A DNA stretch of 53,897 bases, taken from assembly GCF_005222755.1 (NCBI RefSeq), contig NZ_STGD01000024.1, positions 1 to 53,897 on the forward strand, in the 5' to 3' direction. Below the pieces are notes generated by a model. It did no database searches and had not been told where the DNA came from. It worked only from the letters and a program-made list of their open reading frames with translations. Positions 26,445-34,921 of the stretch are shown here, in pieces (position 1 is the first letter of the stretch; the number at the start of each line of letters is the position of its first letter). Both the position numbers and the translations under genes were made by a program. Source of the stretch: Roseomonas sp. HF4 (GTDB lineage: Bacteria; Pseudomonadota; Alphaproteobacteria; Acetobacterales; Acetobacteraceae).

Positions 26445-28202
26445 TTACGCGACGAGCCCCAGCTCCCGCGCCTTGATCTGCAGCGCCAGCACCTTCGAGA
26501 AGATGCGGCACTGCGCGAGCCCGCCGGCATGGAACCACAGGCCCGGCTGGCCGGTCGGGCGCCACATGCCGTGCAGTTCGCCCTCCGCGTCGTAGCCCCA
26601 GACCCGGCCGACGCGCGTCGCGACCTCATCGCCCAGGATCCGCCGCGCGGCGGCGGCTTGGCCTTCGTAGCCGGTGGCGAGCACGATGAGGTCGGCCGGC
26701 TTCGTCGTGCCGTCCTTCATCACCGCGCCGTCGGGCCCGAAGCGGTCGATGTCGTCGAACTGCATCAGCCCGACCTTGCCGTCCACGATCATCTGGGAAC
26801 AGCCCGCATCGAAGTAGTAACCGCCGCCCCGCGACTGGTACATGATCTGCCAGCCCGTCCCGTCCGGGCCCGAGGTCAGGCGGAAGCCGCGCGCCTTCAG
26901 CCCGTCGAGCAGCACCCGGTCGGCCTCGGCGTTGCGGATGGTCATCTGCTGGTGCGCGCGCGCATAGACCGGGAAGGGGAAGGAGACGGCGAGGAGGTCC
27001 TTGTCCTCGAACGGTATCTCCTCGTCATACAAGGCGTAGGGCGCCTGCGCCTCCTTCAGGCTCACGACCAGCGTCGGGCGGCGCTGCACCAGCGTCACCT
27101 CCGCGGCACCCGACACCGCCAGGTCCTGCGCCACGTCGTGGCCCGAGGTCCCGGTGCCGACCACCAGCGCCCGCTTCCCCACCCAGTCGAGCCCGCTGCC
27201 ATAGGCGCCGGAATGGCGCACCGTACCGCGGAATTCCTTCAGGCCCGGCAGGTCCGGCATGACGGGGATGCTGCTCACGCCGTTCGCCATGACGATGTGG
27301 CGCGGGCGCATCCGGCGCTCGGTCCCGTCGGCGCGCCTCAGCGTCACGTCCCAGCAGCCGGCGGCCTCGTCCCAGCTCCCGCCTGTCAGTTCCGTGCCGG
27401 TCCAGACGTTCAGCTCCATCGCCTCGGCATAGAGCTCGAACCAGTTGGCCAGCATGTCCTTCGGGATGAAGACCGGCCAGGACCGCGGGAAGGGCATGTA
27501 GGGCAGGTGGTTGACCCGCGTCTCGTTGTGCAGCGTCAGCGCGTGGTAGCGCTTGCGCCACGACTGCCCGATCCGCGCGTCGCGCTCCACCACCAGCGTA
27601 TCGACGCCGAGCAGCGACAGCCGCGCGGCGATGGTCATGCCCGATTGCGATCCGCCGACCACCAGCACAGCCGGGTCGCGGTCGGCATAGGCGACGGCCT
27701 TGCGCCGGCGGTCGAGCCAGTTCTCGCCACCGAAATTGCGCTTCCAGTCCACGTCCTGCCAGCGCGACCCGTTCGCCGGGTCCTCGTGGCCGCGGATCTC
27801 GTCCAGCGCGGTCATCAGCGTCCAGGCGCGGGTCTGCCCGCCCTCGTTCACCAGGCGGACCACGCCGGAACAGGGGCCGGTCGCGGTCTCGAAGGCGAAG
27901 ATCGCCTCGATCGCCTCGGTGCCCGCGCGGGTCATGCGGCGCGGCGGCGTGCGGCGTGCGGCGAGGCCCATGGTGCGCGGCCGCACCGCCGGGGCGTACT
28001 GCGCGAGGCGCGCGGCGATCGGCCCCGCGCCCGAGGCGGTGCGCAGGTCCCAGGTGAAGGCCAGGAGGTCGCGCCAGTGGCACTCGGCGGCGAAAAGCGG
28101 GGCGATGGTCGCCGCATCCCCCGCGTCGAGCGCGTCCTCGAAGCGCCCGAGCCATTCTTGCGCAGCCGCTTCCGCGGTCGTGCCGGTCAGGATGCCGTCC
28201 AT
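26445..28202 (-). CDS. Flavin-containing monooxygenase with N-terminal NTF2-like domain
   Basis: A 585-residue NADPH/FAD monooxygenase. Residues 1-140 form a SnoaL/NTF2-like domain (EWLGRFEDALDAGDAATIAP). The FAD Rossmann motif is VLVVGGSQSGMTIAARLSLL (179-198), and the NADPH motif ALVVGTGTSGHDVAQDLAVS lies near 345. LIVLATGYE, the typical C-terminal FMO mark, is near 525. ATG 28202 follows GGAGG; the frame to 28262 is unsupported. Enzymes with this layout oxygenate soft heteroatoms or ketones. It is set among carbamoylase genes on the same strand. Confidence 0.88.
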   Translation of the reverse strand: MDGILTGTTAEAAAQEWLGRFEDALDAGDAATIAPLFAAECHWRDLLAFTWDLRTASGAGPIAARLAQYAPAVRPRTMGLAARRTPPRRMTRAGTEAIEAIFAFETATGPCSGVVRLVNEGGQTRAWTLMTALDEIRGHEDPANGSRWQDVDWKRNFGGENWLDRRRKAVAYADRDPAVLVVGGSQSGMTIAARLSLLGVDTLVVERDARIGQSWRKRYHALTLHNETRVNHLPYMPFPRSWPVFIPKDMLANWFELYAEAMELNVWTGTELTGGSWDEAAGCWDVTLRRADGTERRMRPRHIVMANGVSSIPVMPDLPGLKEFRGTVRHSGAYGSGLDWVGKRALVVGTGTSGHDVAQDLAVSGAAEVTLVQRRPTLVVSLKEAQAPYALYDEEIPFEDKDLLAVSFPFPVYARAHQQMTIRNAEADRVLLDGLKARGFRLTSGPDGTGWQIMYQSRGGGYYFDAGCSQMIVDGKVGLMQFDDIDRFGPDGAVMKDGTTKPADLIVLATGYEGQAAAARRILGDEVATRVGRVWGYDAEGELHGMWRPTGQPGLWFHAGGLAQCRIFSKVLALQIKARELGLVA

Positions 28203-28299
28203 GGCGCCGTCCTCCTTCGCCTTGTTGGGCGGGAGTTTGGTCGCCGGGGGGCGGCGCGGCAAGCGCGGGGCGGACGGACGGCCCCGCGCCCGGCGCGGG

Positions 28300-29244
28300 T
28301 CAGGGCGGCGGGACGGCGCCCACCTGGTCGACGATCGCCCGGTACCATTGCGGACGGCGATGGGCGGCGAAGTCGAACATCTTCTCCTTGCCCTGGCGGC
28401 AGGCGTCGAGATCGACCTCGGCCAGGATTACCTCGTCGCCGAGCGTCTTCGCTTCCGCCCGCACGATGCCGTTCGGATCGACGATGACGCTGCCGCCGAT
28501 CAGGCCAGAGCCGTCCTCGTTGCCGGCCTTGGCCACGCTGACGGCCCAGGTCGCGTTCATGTAGGCGTTCGACTGCACCGCGAGCGTCGAGTGGAAGGTG
28601 CGGAGATCGGCGCTCTCGCTCGTGCCGCCCATCGGGTCGTAGGCGGCGGAATTGTAGCCGATCAGCATCAGCTCGACGCCCTGCAGCCCGTAGCAGCGCC
28701 AGCCTTCCGGCCAGCGGCGATCGTTGCAGATCAGCATGCCGAGGATGCCGCGGCCCCAGGCCTCGGGCCCGCGGAAGGCGGGGAAGCCCATGTCGCCGTA
28801 GTCGAAATAGCGCTTCTCGAGCTGCTGGAAACGGTCCCCGGGGCGGGGCTCGACCGTGCCGGGCAGGTGGATCTTGCGGTACTTGCCGAGGATCGTGCCA
28901 TCCGGCCCGACCGTGACCGCGGTGTTGAAGCGCTGGCCCTGCGGCGTGAGCTCCGCATGGCCGACATACATGCCGACGCCGAGCGCGCGCGCCCGGTCGA
29001 ACAGCGGCTGCGTGTTCGGCCCCGGCAGGTCGCGCTCGAAATAGGTGTCGAGCTCCTGCGTGCTCTCGATCAGCCAGCGCGGGAAGAAGGTCGTGAAGGG
29101 CAGTTCCGGGAAGACGACGAGCTGCGCCCCCTGCCCGGCCGCCTGATCGAGCAGCGCGATCATGCGGTCCAGGATGGCGCGGCGGCTGTCGGCCTTCTGG
29201 TTCGGGCCCATCTGGGCGCCGGCGACACGGAGGATGCGGCTCAT
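28300..29244 (-). CDS. Second N-carbamoyl-amino-acid hydrolase-like nitrilase family enzyme
   Basis: A 314-residue paralogue of the enzyme at 24302-25273, aligned without gaps through the catalytic region: E47 (VVFPELPFTTFFPRW), K124 (KYRKIHLPG), C173 (LICNDRRWPEGW). Differences cluster in the substrate loops (for example ESADLRTFHSTLAVQSNAY), so the two probably prefer different side chains. The ATG at 29244 overlaps the stop of a 42-codon gene, the end of a coupled run from the hydantoinase-like gene. Predicted to be cytosolic. Confidence 0.88.
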   Translation of the reverse strand: MSRILRVAGAQMGPNQKADSRRAILDRMIALLDQAAGQGAQLVVFPELPFTTFFPRWLIESTQELDTYFERDLPGPNTQPLFDRARALGVGMYVGHAELTPQGQRFNTAVTVGPDGTILGKYRKIHLPGTVEPRPGDRFQQLEKRYFDYGDMGFPAFRGPEAWGRGILGMLICNDRRWPEGWRCYGLQGVELMLIGYNSAAYDPMGGTSESADLRTFHSTLAVQSNAYMNATWAVSVAKAGNEDGSGLIGGSVIVDPNGIVRAEAKTLGDEVILAEVDLDACRQGKEKMFDFAAHRRPQWYRAIVDQVGAVPPP

Positions 29245-29369
29245 TGGTCGAGTTCCGGCCGGATGCTGTCCACGACGGGACGGAAGCGCGCCGTCTCGGC
29301 GGCGATGAAAGCGGCGGCGAGCGGCAGAGCCGCCGCCCGATGCGTCACGTGGTCGTCGTCGGTGCTCAT
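29241..29369 (-). CDS. Small protein (42 aa) coupled to the carbamoylase
   Basis: Starts MSTDDDHVTHRAAALPLAAA and ends FRPVVDSIRPELDQ. It overlaps the carbamoylase start (ATGA) and the stop of the membrane protein upstream (ATGA), so it fills the space exactly. The overlaps and G/C third-position bias favour a real gene. No family recognised; it may be a subunit or a coupling peptide. Confidence 0.5.
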   Translation of the reverse strand: MSTDDDHVTHRAAALPLAAAFIAAETARFRPVVDSIRPELDQ

Positions 29370-29659
29370 CGGAACAGATCCCTGAAATCCTGCACGGTGC
29401 CGCCAAAGGCGCGCCAGACCAGCACGGCGCCGAGGCAGAACCCGGCGCCGGCGAACAATCCGGGCAAGCCCTCGCGCAGCCCCGCGGCCCCGGCAACGGT
29501 GCCGCCGAGCATGCCGAGCAGCAGCCCCGCACCCGCCGCCATCGCGGCCTGGGCGAAGCCGGGCTTCACGCGCGGCGGCGGCGCGGCCGGCCGGGAGGGC
29601 TTGGGCGGGCGCTTGACCCAGTGGCGCGGCGGGCGCGGCCCCTCACTCCTCCCCGACAT
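29366..29659 (-). CDS. Small membrane protein in the hydantoinase operon
   Basis: 97 residues: a basic, proline-rich cytosolic start (MSGRSEGPRPPRHWVKRPPK) and two hydrophobic helices (AAMAAGAGLLLGMLGGTVAG and GLFAGAGFCLGAVLVWRAF). The ATG lies inside the last codons of the hydantoinase-like gene (17-bp overlap), and the stop overlaps the next small gene. It could be a small transporter or anchor; nothing specific is recognised. Confidence 0.55.
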   Translation of the reverse strand: MSGRSEGPRPPRHWVKRPPKPSRPAAPPPRVKPGFAQAAMAAGAGLLLGMLGGTVAGAAGLREGLPGLFAGAGFCLGAVLVWRAFGGTVQDFRDLFR

Positions 29660-31034
29660 AGGTCCCGTTGTGCTGCCGCGGCACGAAGCGGCCCGTCCCG
29701 GGCTTCGCCAGGACCGCCTTGCCGTCCCAGATCCGTTCGCCGCGCAGGTAGGTCGCCGCCACGCGCGCGGCCATGCGCCGGCCGTCATAGGGCGACCACC
29801 GCGCATCCTCCTGGTCCTGGATCTCGGCCGCGTCGAAGGTGAACTCGCCCGTCTCCAGCACCACGAAATCGGCGTCGGCGCCGATCCGGATGGCGCCCTT
29901 CTTCGGGAACAGGCCGTGGAACTTCGCCGGGCGCTCGGCGCAGTACTTTGCCATCAGCGTGACAGGCAGCGAGCGTTCGGACAGCAGCGTATACATCAGC
30001 GGCGCGAAGGACTGCATGCCCGTCAGTCCGGCGCCGACCGCGAAGATGTCGCCCGTGTAGGTCTTGCGGTCGCGCGGCCAGGGCGCGTGGTCGGTCGAGA
30101 CATAGGCGATCTTCCCCGCCGCGAAGGCCTCCCACATCCGCGCCACCTCCTCCTGCGTGCGGAAGGGTGGATTGCACTTGCCGAAGCCTTCGAGGCGGAT
30201 GATGTCCTCCTCGGTCATGCAGAGGTACTGGATGCAGGCCTCGCCCGATGCCTTGCCGCCCATGCGTCGGAACACCTCCGCGATATCGAAGCCGCGCGCG
30301 AGGGAGGAATGGGCGATGTGGACATGCGCGCCGGTTTCCAACCCGATCTCGAAGATCTCGAGGTCCGCCATGGTCTCGCACAAGGGCGGGCGGGTGCGGC
30401 AATGCCAGATCGGCGTCGTGTTGCCGGCGGCCTTCGCCTCTTCGGTCAGGCGGACCACGATCTCCTGGTCCTCATTGTGGATCGCGACCATGAGGTTGGT
30501 CTTCGCGATCTCCCGGAAGGCGGCGACCATGGTCGGGTGATCGATGCGCGGGAAGCGCACCGCGTCATACTCATATGTAGAGAGCTTGAAGGAACAGACG
30601 CCCGCTTCCGCCAGCCCCGCGATCGCGTCCACCCCCCCGGTCTTCGTGATGGTTCCATAGAGCGCCATGTCGACATGCGAGAGCCGGTTCACGTGCTCGA
30701 TCTTGTCGGCGAGGATCGCCGCATCCGTCACCGGCCGCGGCACGTCGTAGGGCATGTCGACGCAGGTGGTGACGCCGCCGGCGGCGGCCGACATCGACGC
30801 CCCCTGGATCCCCGGCCAGCCGCGCGAGGAGGAGGTGTGCATGTGCCCGTCCACCAGGCCGGGCAGCACGTAGTTGCCGGAATGATCGACGAGGTCCTTG
30901 GCCGGCGGCGCGGTCCCCTCCCCGATCGCGGCGATCGCCTCGCCGCGGATCGCGACGTAGCCGTCGCGCAGCACGCGGTCTGTCAGCACGATGTCGCCGC
31001 GGATCACGCGGTCGAAGGGGGCGGCGTCGGACAT
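29643..31034 (-). CDS. Hydantoinase/dihydroorotase-like cyclic amidohydrolase
   Basis: A 463-residue cyclic amidohydrolase that opens amide rings such as hydantoins, dihydropyrimidines or allantoin. Binuclear metal ligands are visible: H64 and H66 (LVDGHMHTSS), the carbamylated lysine K150 (SFKLSTYEYD), H186 (AIHNEDQ), H242 (HIAHSS) and D315 (VSTDHAPW). ATG 31034 follows GGGAGAG. The downstream coupled genes include a carbamoylase, which would hydrolyse the N-carbamoyl product. The ring substrate cannot be fixed by reading; allantoinase is an alternative. Confidence 0.88.
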   Translation of the reverse strand: MSDAAPFDRVIRGDIVLTDRVLRDGYVAIRGEAIAAIGEGTAPPAKDLVDHSGNYVLPGLVDGHMHTSSSRGWPGIQGASMSAAAGGVTTCVDMPYDVPRPVTDAAILADKIEHVNRLSHVDMALYGTITKTGGVDAIAGLAEAGVCSFKLSTYEYDAVRFPRIDHPTMVAAFREIAKTNLMVAIHNEDQEIVVRLTEEAKAAGNTTPIWHCRTRPPLCETMADLEIFEIGLETGAHVHIAHSSLARGFDIAEVFRRMGGKASGEACIQYLCMTEEDIIRLEGFGKCNPPFRTQEEVARMWEAFAAGKIAYVSTDHAPWPRDRKTYTGDIFAVGAGLTGMQSFAPLMYTLLSERSLPVTLMAKYCAERPAKFHGLFPKKGAIRIGADADFVVLETGEFTFDAAEIQDQEDARWSPYDGRRMAARVAATYLRGERIWDGKAVLAKPGTGRFVPRQHNGTYVGEE

Positions 31035-31139
31035 GCAGGCTCTCCCGGAAGGCAGCGTGCCGGAGGCTACCGCCGCATGCGCCCGCTGCCCACCCCGCCC
31101 CCGCTTGATGCCGCCGCGTCGCGGGTGGAGCATCCCGCC

Positions 31140-32006
31140 ATGGACACCCCCGCCGCGCGCCTTCGCGCCCGCCTCACGCCCGACCGCCCCGCCATCGCCA
31201 TGTCGGCGCACAATGCGCTTTCGGCGAAACTGGCCGCCGAGGCCGGATTCGACGCCATCTGGGGCAGCGGCTTCGAGCTCTCGGCCGCGCATGCGGTGCC
31301 GGACGCCTCGATCCTGTCCTGGGAGACCCACCTCGCCGCCATGCGCGCAATGGTCGAGGCGCAGGACGCGCCCGTCGTCGCCGACATCGACACGGGCAGC
31401 GGCAATGCGGTGAGCGTCGCCTACCTCGTGCCGCGCTACGCGGCGGCGGGCGTCGCGGCCGTGGTGATGGAGGACAAGACCTTCCCCAAGGATTCGAGCC
31501 TCCGCCCCGGTGGCCGACAGGAGTTGGTGCCGGTCGGGGAATTCCAGGGAAAGATCGAGGCCGCGCGCGTGCCCAGCGGCCCTCTGGTGATCGCGCGCAC
31601 CGAGGCGCTGATCGCCGGCCTCGGCCAGGCGGAGGCGCTGACCCGCGGCGCAGCGTATGCCGAGGCCGGCGCCGATGCCGTGCTGATCCACTCGAAACAG
31701 AAGACCCCGGACGAGATTCTTGCCTTCTGCCGCGCCTGGCCCGGGCGCGTGCCGCTCGTGCTGGTGCCGACCTCCTACCCGCAGGTCTCCTTCGCCGAGG
31801 TCGCGGCGCTGGGAAAGGTCGGGCTGATCATCTGCGGCAACCACGCCATCCGGGCGGCGGTGGCTGCCATGCGGCAGACCTTCGCCACGATCCGCGCAGA
31901 GGGCGGCATCGCCGGCGTCGAGCAGCGGATCGCGAGCGTCGCGGACATCTTCGCTCTGCAGGGCGACGAGCGAATGCGGGAGGTCGAGCGGCGGTTCCTC
32001 CGCTGA
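31140..32006 (+). CDS. Phosphonopyruvate hydrolase-like protein (PEP mutase/isocitrate lyase superfamily)
   Basis: A 288-residue alpha/beta-barrel enzyme. Metal-binding D82 and D84 lie in VVADIDTGSG. The gating loop reads EDKTFPKDSS (111-120). PEP mutases have an Asn-Ser in this loop, whereas phosphonopyruvate hydrolase (PalA of Variovorax) has FPKDTSL; here the Thr is Ser. RQELVPVGEFQGKIEAA and LIHSKQKTPDEILAFCR also match the hydrolase. It would cleave 3-phosphonopyruvate to pyruvate and phosphate. The KKCGH motif of methylisocitrate lyase (PrpB) is absent although prpDC follow. Confidence 0.85.
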   Translation: MDTPAARLRARLTPDRPAIAMSAHNALSAKLAAEAGFDAIWGSGFELSAAHAVPDASILSWETHLAAMRAMVEAQDAPVVADIDTGSGNAVSVAYLVPRYAAAGVAAVVMEDKTFPKDSSLRPGGRQELVPVGEFQGKIEAARVPSGPLVIARTEALIAGLGQAEALTRGAAYAEAGADAVLIHSKQKTPDEILAFCRAWPGRVPLVLVPTSYPQVSFAEVAALGKVGLIICGNHAIRAAVAAMRQTFATIRAEGGIAGVEQRIASVADIFALQGDERMREVERRFLR

Positions 32007-32128
32007 GCGCGCCCGGCCTCGGCTGGCGCCTCCTGGTCCTCGCCGGCGTGGCGGGGGTGGCGACGCTCGCTCTCGCGCTGGTCGCCGTACTGCCGGGATG
32101 ACTCCGCACGGGCGCAGGCGGGCTGCGC

Positions 32129-32317
32129 GTGGCGATTCATCTCGTGCTGCTCGGCTGCGGCGCGGCGTTGCTGCACCGCGGCTTCGCGCTCCGCCGGCGC
32201 GGGGAGGCGCGAAAGGCGGTCCTCGCGCTCGGCCTCCTCGCCGGCACGACGCTGCCCTTCGCGGCGTCGCTCGCCGTCTCCGCCTATTTCCTTGCCTTCG
32301 TCGGCGAACGGTTCTGA
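32129..32317 (+). CDS. Small two-helix membrane protein
   Basis: 62 residues from a GTG at 32129: HLVLLGCGAALLHRGFALRR, then KAVLALGLLAGTTLPFAASL and a final SAYFLAFVGERF. Two to three hydrophobic segments. It runs into the 3' end of lysR on the other strand (34-bp overlap). The ribosome site is weak; coding signal is moderate. A still shorter hydrophobic frame (around 32003-32100) precedes it. Function unknown. Confidence 0.4.
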   Translation: MAIHLVLLGCGAALLHRGFALRRRGEARKAVLALGLLAGTTLPFAASLAVSAYFLAFVGERF

Positions 32318-33225
32318 GGCGCTGCGGCGGAGGGCGGCCACGCCTGCTCCGCGATCCCGAGCGCGATCCGCACCGCCTCGCTCTCCCGCTCTGCGTTCCA
32401 GGCCAGCGCCACCCCCACGCCGCGCACCGGCCCGGCCAGCACGCGGAACGCGACGCCGGGCGGGTCGAGCCGCGCCATCCCCTCCGAGACCAGCGCGACG
32501 CCGAGCCCGGCCGCCACGAAGCCGAGCTGCGCCATGGCCGATCCGACCTCCCGCACCGCCTGCGGCGCGAAGCCGGCGTCGCGGCAGGCCGCCGTCATGG
32601 CGTCCGCATAGGCGGGGCTGATCGCGCGCGGCAGCACCAGCATCGGCGCATCCGCCAGCAGCGCGAGCGGCAGCGGGTCCGGCCCCGCCAGCAGCGCATG
32701 CCCGACCGGCAGCGCGGCCACCAGCCGATCCTCCCCGAGCGGGCGCAGGCGGAGCGGCGCCACCTCCCGGTCCGCGCGGAGCAGGGCAAGGTCCACTTCC
32801 CCGCGCCGCAGCGCCTCCGTCGCATCGGCCGTGTCCATCTCCCTGACCGCGATCGCCGCGTCCGGGCGCGCGGCCTGCATGGCGCGCACCAGCGGCGGCA
32901 GGTAGTCGAACAGCGCCGAGGTGACGCAGGCGATCGCGACCGGCGCCGAACGCCCCGCGCGCAATTCGCGCGCCAGCGCCTCGAGATCCGCGGCATTGCC
33001 GGCGACGCGCCGCGCCAGCGGCAGCAGCGCCTCGCCTTCCCGCGTGGGCCTCGCACCCTTGCCGGTGCGTTCCAGCAGCCGCACGCCGAGTTCGCGTTCC
33101 AGTGCCTGGATCTGCGCCGTCAGCGGCGGCTGGGAAATCCCCAGCCGCGCGGCGGCGCGCCCGAAATGCCCTTCCTCCGCCACCGCGAGGAAATGCCCGA
33201 GGCGGCGCACCAGCCGGAAATCCAT
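32284..33225 (-). CDS. LysR-family transcriptional regulator
   Basis: A 313-residue regulator with the winged helix-turn-helix at 1-60 (HFLAVAEEGHFGRAAARLGI then SQPPLTAQIQALERELG) and an effector-binding domain from about 92 (APVAIACVTSALFDYLPPLV). It is divergent from prpD-prpC with a 107-bp spacer, the usual layout for the operon it controls, so it probably responds to a propionate-pathway intermediate; this is inference. GATA-ACG-type repeats near its start may be its own operator. Confidence 0.9.
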   Translation of the reverse strand: MDFRLVRRLGHFLAVAEEGHFGRAAARLGISQPPLTAQIQALERELGVRLLERTGKGARPTREGEALLPLARRVAGNAADLEALARELRAGRSAPVAIACVTSALFDYLPPLVRAMQAARPDAAIAVREMDTADATEALRRGEVDLALLRADREVAPLRLRPLGEDRLVAALPVGHALLAGPDPLPLALLADAPMLVLPRAISPAYADAMTAACRDAGFAPQAVREVGSAMAQLGFVAAGLGVALVSEGMARLDPPGVAFRVLAGPVRGVGVALAWNAERESEAVRIALGIAEQAWPPSAAAPQNRSPTKARK

Positions 33226-33243
33226 CCCGATACGGAAATCCTA
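33216..33243. promoter_or_regulatory. Candidate LysR operator at the lysR/prpD divergon
   Basis: GGAAATCC occurs twice as a direct repeat (33216-33223 and 33234-33241), and the second copy is part of TACGGAAATCCTA (33231-33243), a T-N11-A dyad on the minus strand six bases upstream of the lysR start. The site is plausible for autoregulation but the dyad is short. Confidence 0.3.
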
Positions 33244-33332
33244 ATGCGCCGCGCGGTCAATCGGATTGGACGATCACGCGCGACGGGCGCACAAAACGCG
33301 CCGACTGAATCCACCGAGGGAGAACGCCGCCC

Positions 33333-34859
33333 ATGAAACTCCACCCCGTGAAGGTCCACCCGTCCAAGGCGCTGCTGAAGCGCGAGGACCAGCTCGCCTG
33401 GAAGATGGCCGGCGTCGCCACCGACAAGGTTCCGGTGGAGAAGGACGTGCAGGAGATGATCATCAACCGGGTCATCGACAACGCCTCGGTCGCCATCGCT
33501 GCGATCAACCGACGCCCCGTGGTCTCGGCGCGCGGCATGGCGCTGGGTCACGCCAAGAAGGCGGGCGGCGCGCAGGTCATGGGCGTGAAGTCCGGCACGA
33601 CGGTCTCGCCCGAATGGGCGGCCTGGGCGAACGGCACGGCGGTGCGCGAGCTCGACATGCACGACACCTTCCTCGCCGCCGACTATTCCCACCCCGGCGA
33701 CAACATCCCGCCGATCCTGGCCGTCGCACAGGCGATGGGGAAGTCGGGCCGCGACCTGATCCGGGGCCTCGCCACCGGCTACGAGCTCCATGTCGACCTC
33801 GTGCGCGCCATCTGCCTGCACGAGCACAAGGTGGACCACATCGCCCATCTGTGCCCGGCGGCCGCGGCCGGCATCGGCACGCTGCTCGGCCTGAAACAGG
33901 AGGTGGTGTTCCAGTCCATCCAGCAGGCGCTGCACACCTCCATTTCCTTCCGCCAGTCGCGCAAGGGCGAGATCAGTTCCTGGAAGGCCTATGCCCCCGC
34001 CCATGCCGGCAAGCTGGCGGTCGAGGCCGTGGACCGCTGCATGCGCGGGGAGGGCGCGCCCTCACCTATATATGAGGGCGAGGACAGCGTGATCGCCTGG
34101 GTGCTGGCCGGCCGGTCGAACCGCCAGGATGTGTATGGCCCGATCTACTACCAGGTGCCGCTGCCCGAGGCCGGCGAGGCCAAGCGCGCCATCATGGCGA
34201 CCTACACCAAGGAGCACTCGGCCGAGTACCAGTCCCAGGCGCTGATCGACCTCGCCTTCCGGATGCGCGAGCACATCACGGACTTCGAGGACATCGCCAA
34301 GATCACCATCCACACCTCCCACCACACCCACTACGTGATCGGGACAGGCGCGAACGATCCCCAGAAGATGGATCCGAAGGCGTCCCGCGAGACGCTCGAC
34401 CACTCCATCATGTACATCTTCGCCGTCGCGTTGCAGGACGGGCGCTGGCACCACGTCGACAGCTACGCGCCCCGGCGCGCCGGCCGCGCCGACACGGTCC
34501 GGCTGTGGCACAAGATCGAGACGCGGGAGGACCCGGAGTGGACGCGGAAGTACCACTCCAAGGACCCCGACGAGCTCGCCTTCGGCGGCCGCGTCGAGAT
34601 CCTGCTCAAGGACGGCCGCAAGCTGGTCGATGAGCTGGGTGTGGCGAACGCCCACCCGAACGGCGCCCGCCCCTTCGCCCGCGAGCAGTACATCGGCAAG
34701 TTCCGGACGCTGACCGACGGCATCCTCTCCGCGCGGGAGGCCAACCGCTTCCTCGAGGTGGTGCAGGACCTGCCGAAGCTGAAGGCGGGCGAACTCGGCG
34801 CGCTGAACGTGGCGCTGCCGGCCGGCGGGCTGCTCGACGCCAAGCCCGGCATCTTCTGA
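33333..34859 (+). CDS. prpD: 2-methylcitrate dehydratase, actinobacterial-type PrpD
   Basis: MmgE/PrpD fold enzyme of 508 residues that dehydrates 2-methylcitrate in propionate oxidation. Conserved stretches are [60 protein letters not shown] and [20 protein letters not shown]. From memory these are much closer to mycobacterial/corynebacterial PrpD than to E. coli PrpD. It begins after AGGGAGAAC and is followed 62 bp later by prpC, with a REP-like hairpin between. Cytosolic. Regulated most likely by the divergent LysR protein. Confidence 0.93.
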   Translation: MKLHPVKVHPSKALLKREDQLAWKMAGVATDKVPVEKDVQEMIINRVIDNASVAIAAINRRPVVSARGMALGHAKKAGGAQVMGVKSGTTVSPEWAAWANGTAVRELDMHDTFLAADYSHPGDNIPPILAVAQAMGKSGRDLIRGLATGYELHVDLVRAICLHEHKVDHIAHLCPAAAAGIGTLLGLKQEVVFQSIQQALHTSISFRQSRKGEISSWKAYAPAHAGKLAVEAVDRCMRGEGAPSPIYEGEDSVIAWVLAGRSNRQDVYGPIYYQVPLPEAGEAKRAIMATYTKEHSAEYQSQALIDLAFRMREHITDFEDIAKITIHTSHHTHYVIGTGANDPQKMDPKASRETLDHSIMYIFAVALQDGRWHHVDSYAPRRAGRADTVRLWHKIETREDPEWTRKYHSKDPDELAFGGRVEILLKDGRKLVDELGVANAHPNGARPFAREQYIGKFRTLTDGILSAREANRFLEVVQDLPKLKAGELGALNVALPAGGLLDAKPGIF

Positions 34860-34867
34860 CAACCGGC

Positions 34868-34889
34868 GCCGGGCGGTGCGCCGCCCGGC
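34868..34889. repeat. REP-like palindrome between prpD and prpC
   Basis: GCCGGGCGG (34868-34876) and CCGCCCGGC (34881-34889) form a perfect 9-bp stem around TGCG, followed by TACC. The palindrome inside the flgI/flgJ duplication (4235-4251) has the same GCC(C/G)GGC core and is also followed by TAC. Confidence 0.6.
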
Positions 34890-34921
34890 TACCCACCAGA
34901 TACGACAAGAGTGAGGAAGCC

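Noticed and set aside
31140..32006. Calling this gene methylisocitrate lyase (prpB) because of the prp neighbours
   Set aside because: The lyase KKCGH motif is absent and the gating loop matches phosphonopyruvate hydrolase.
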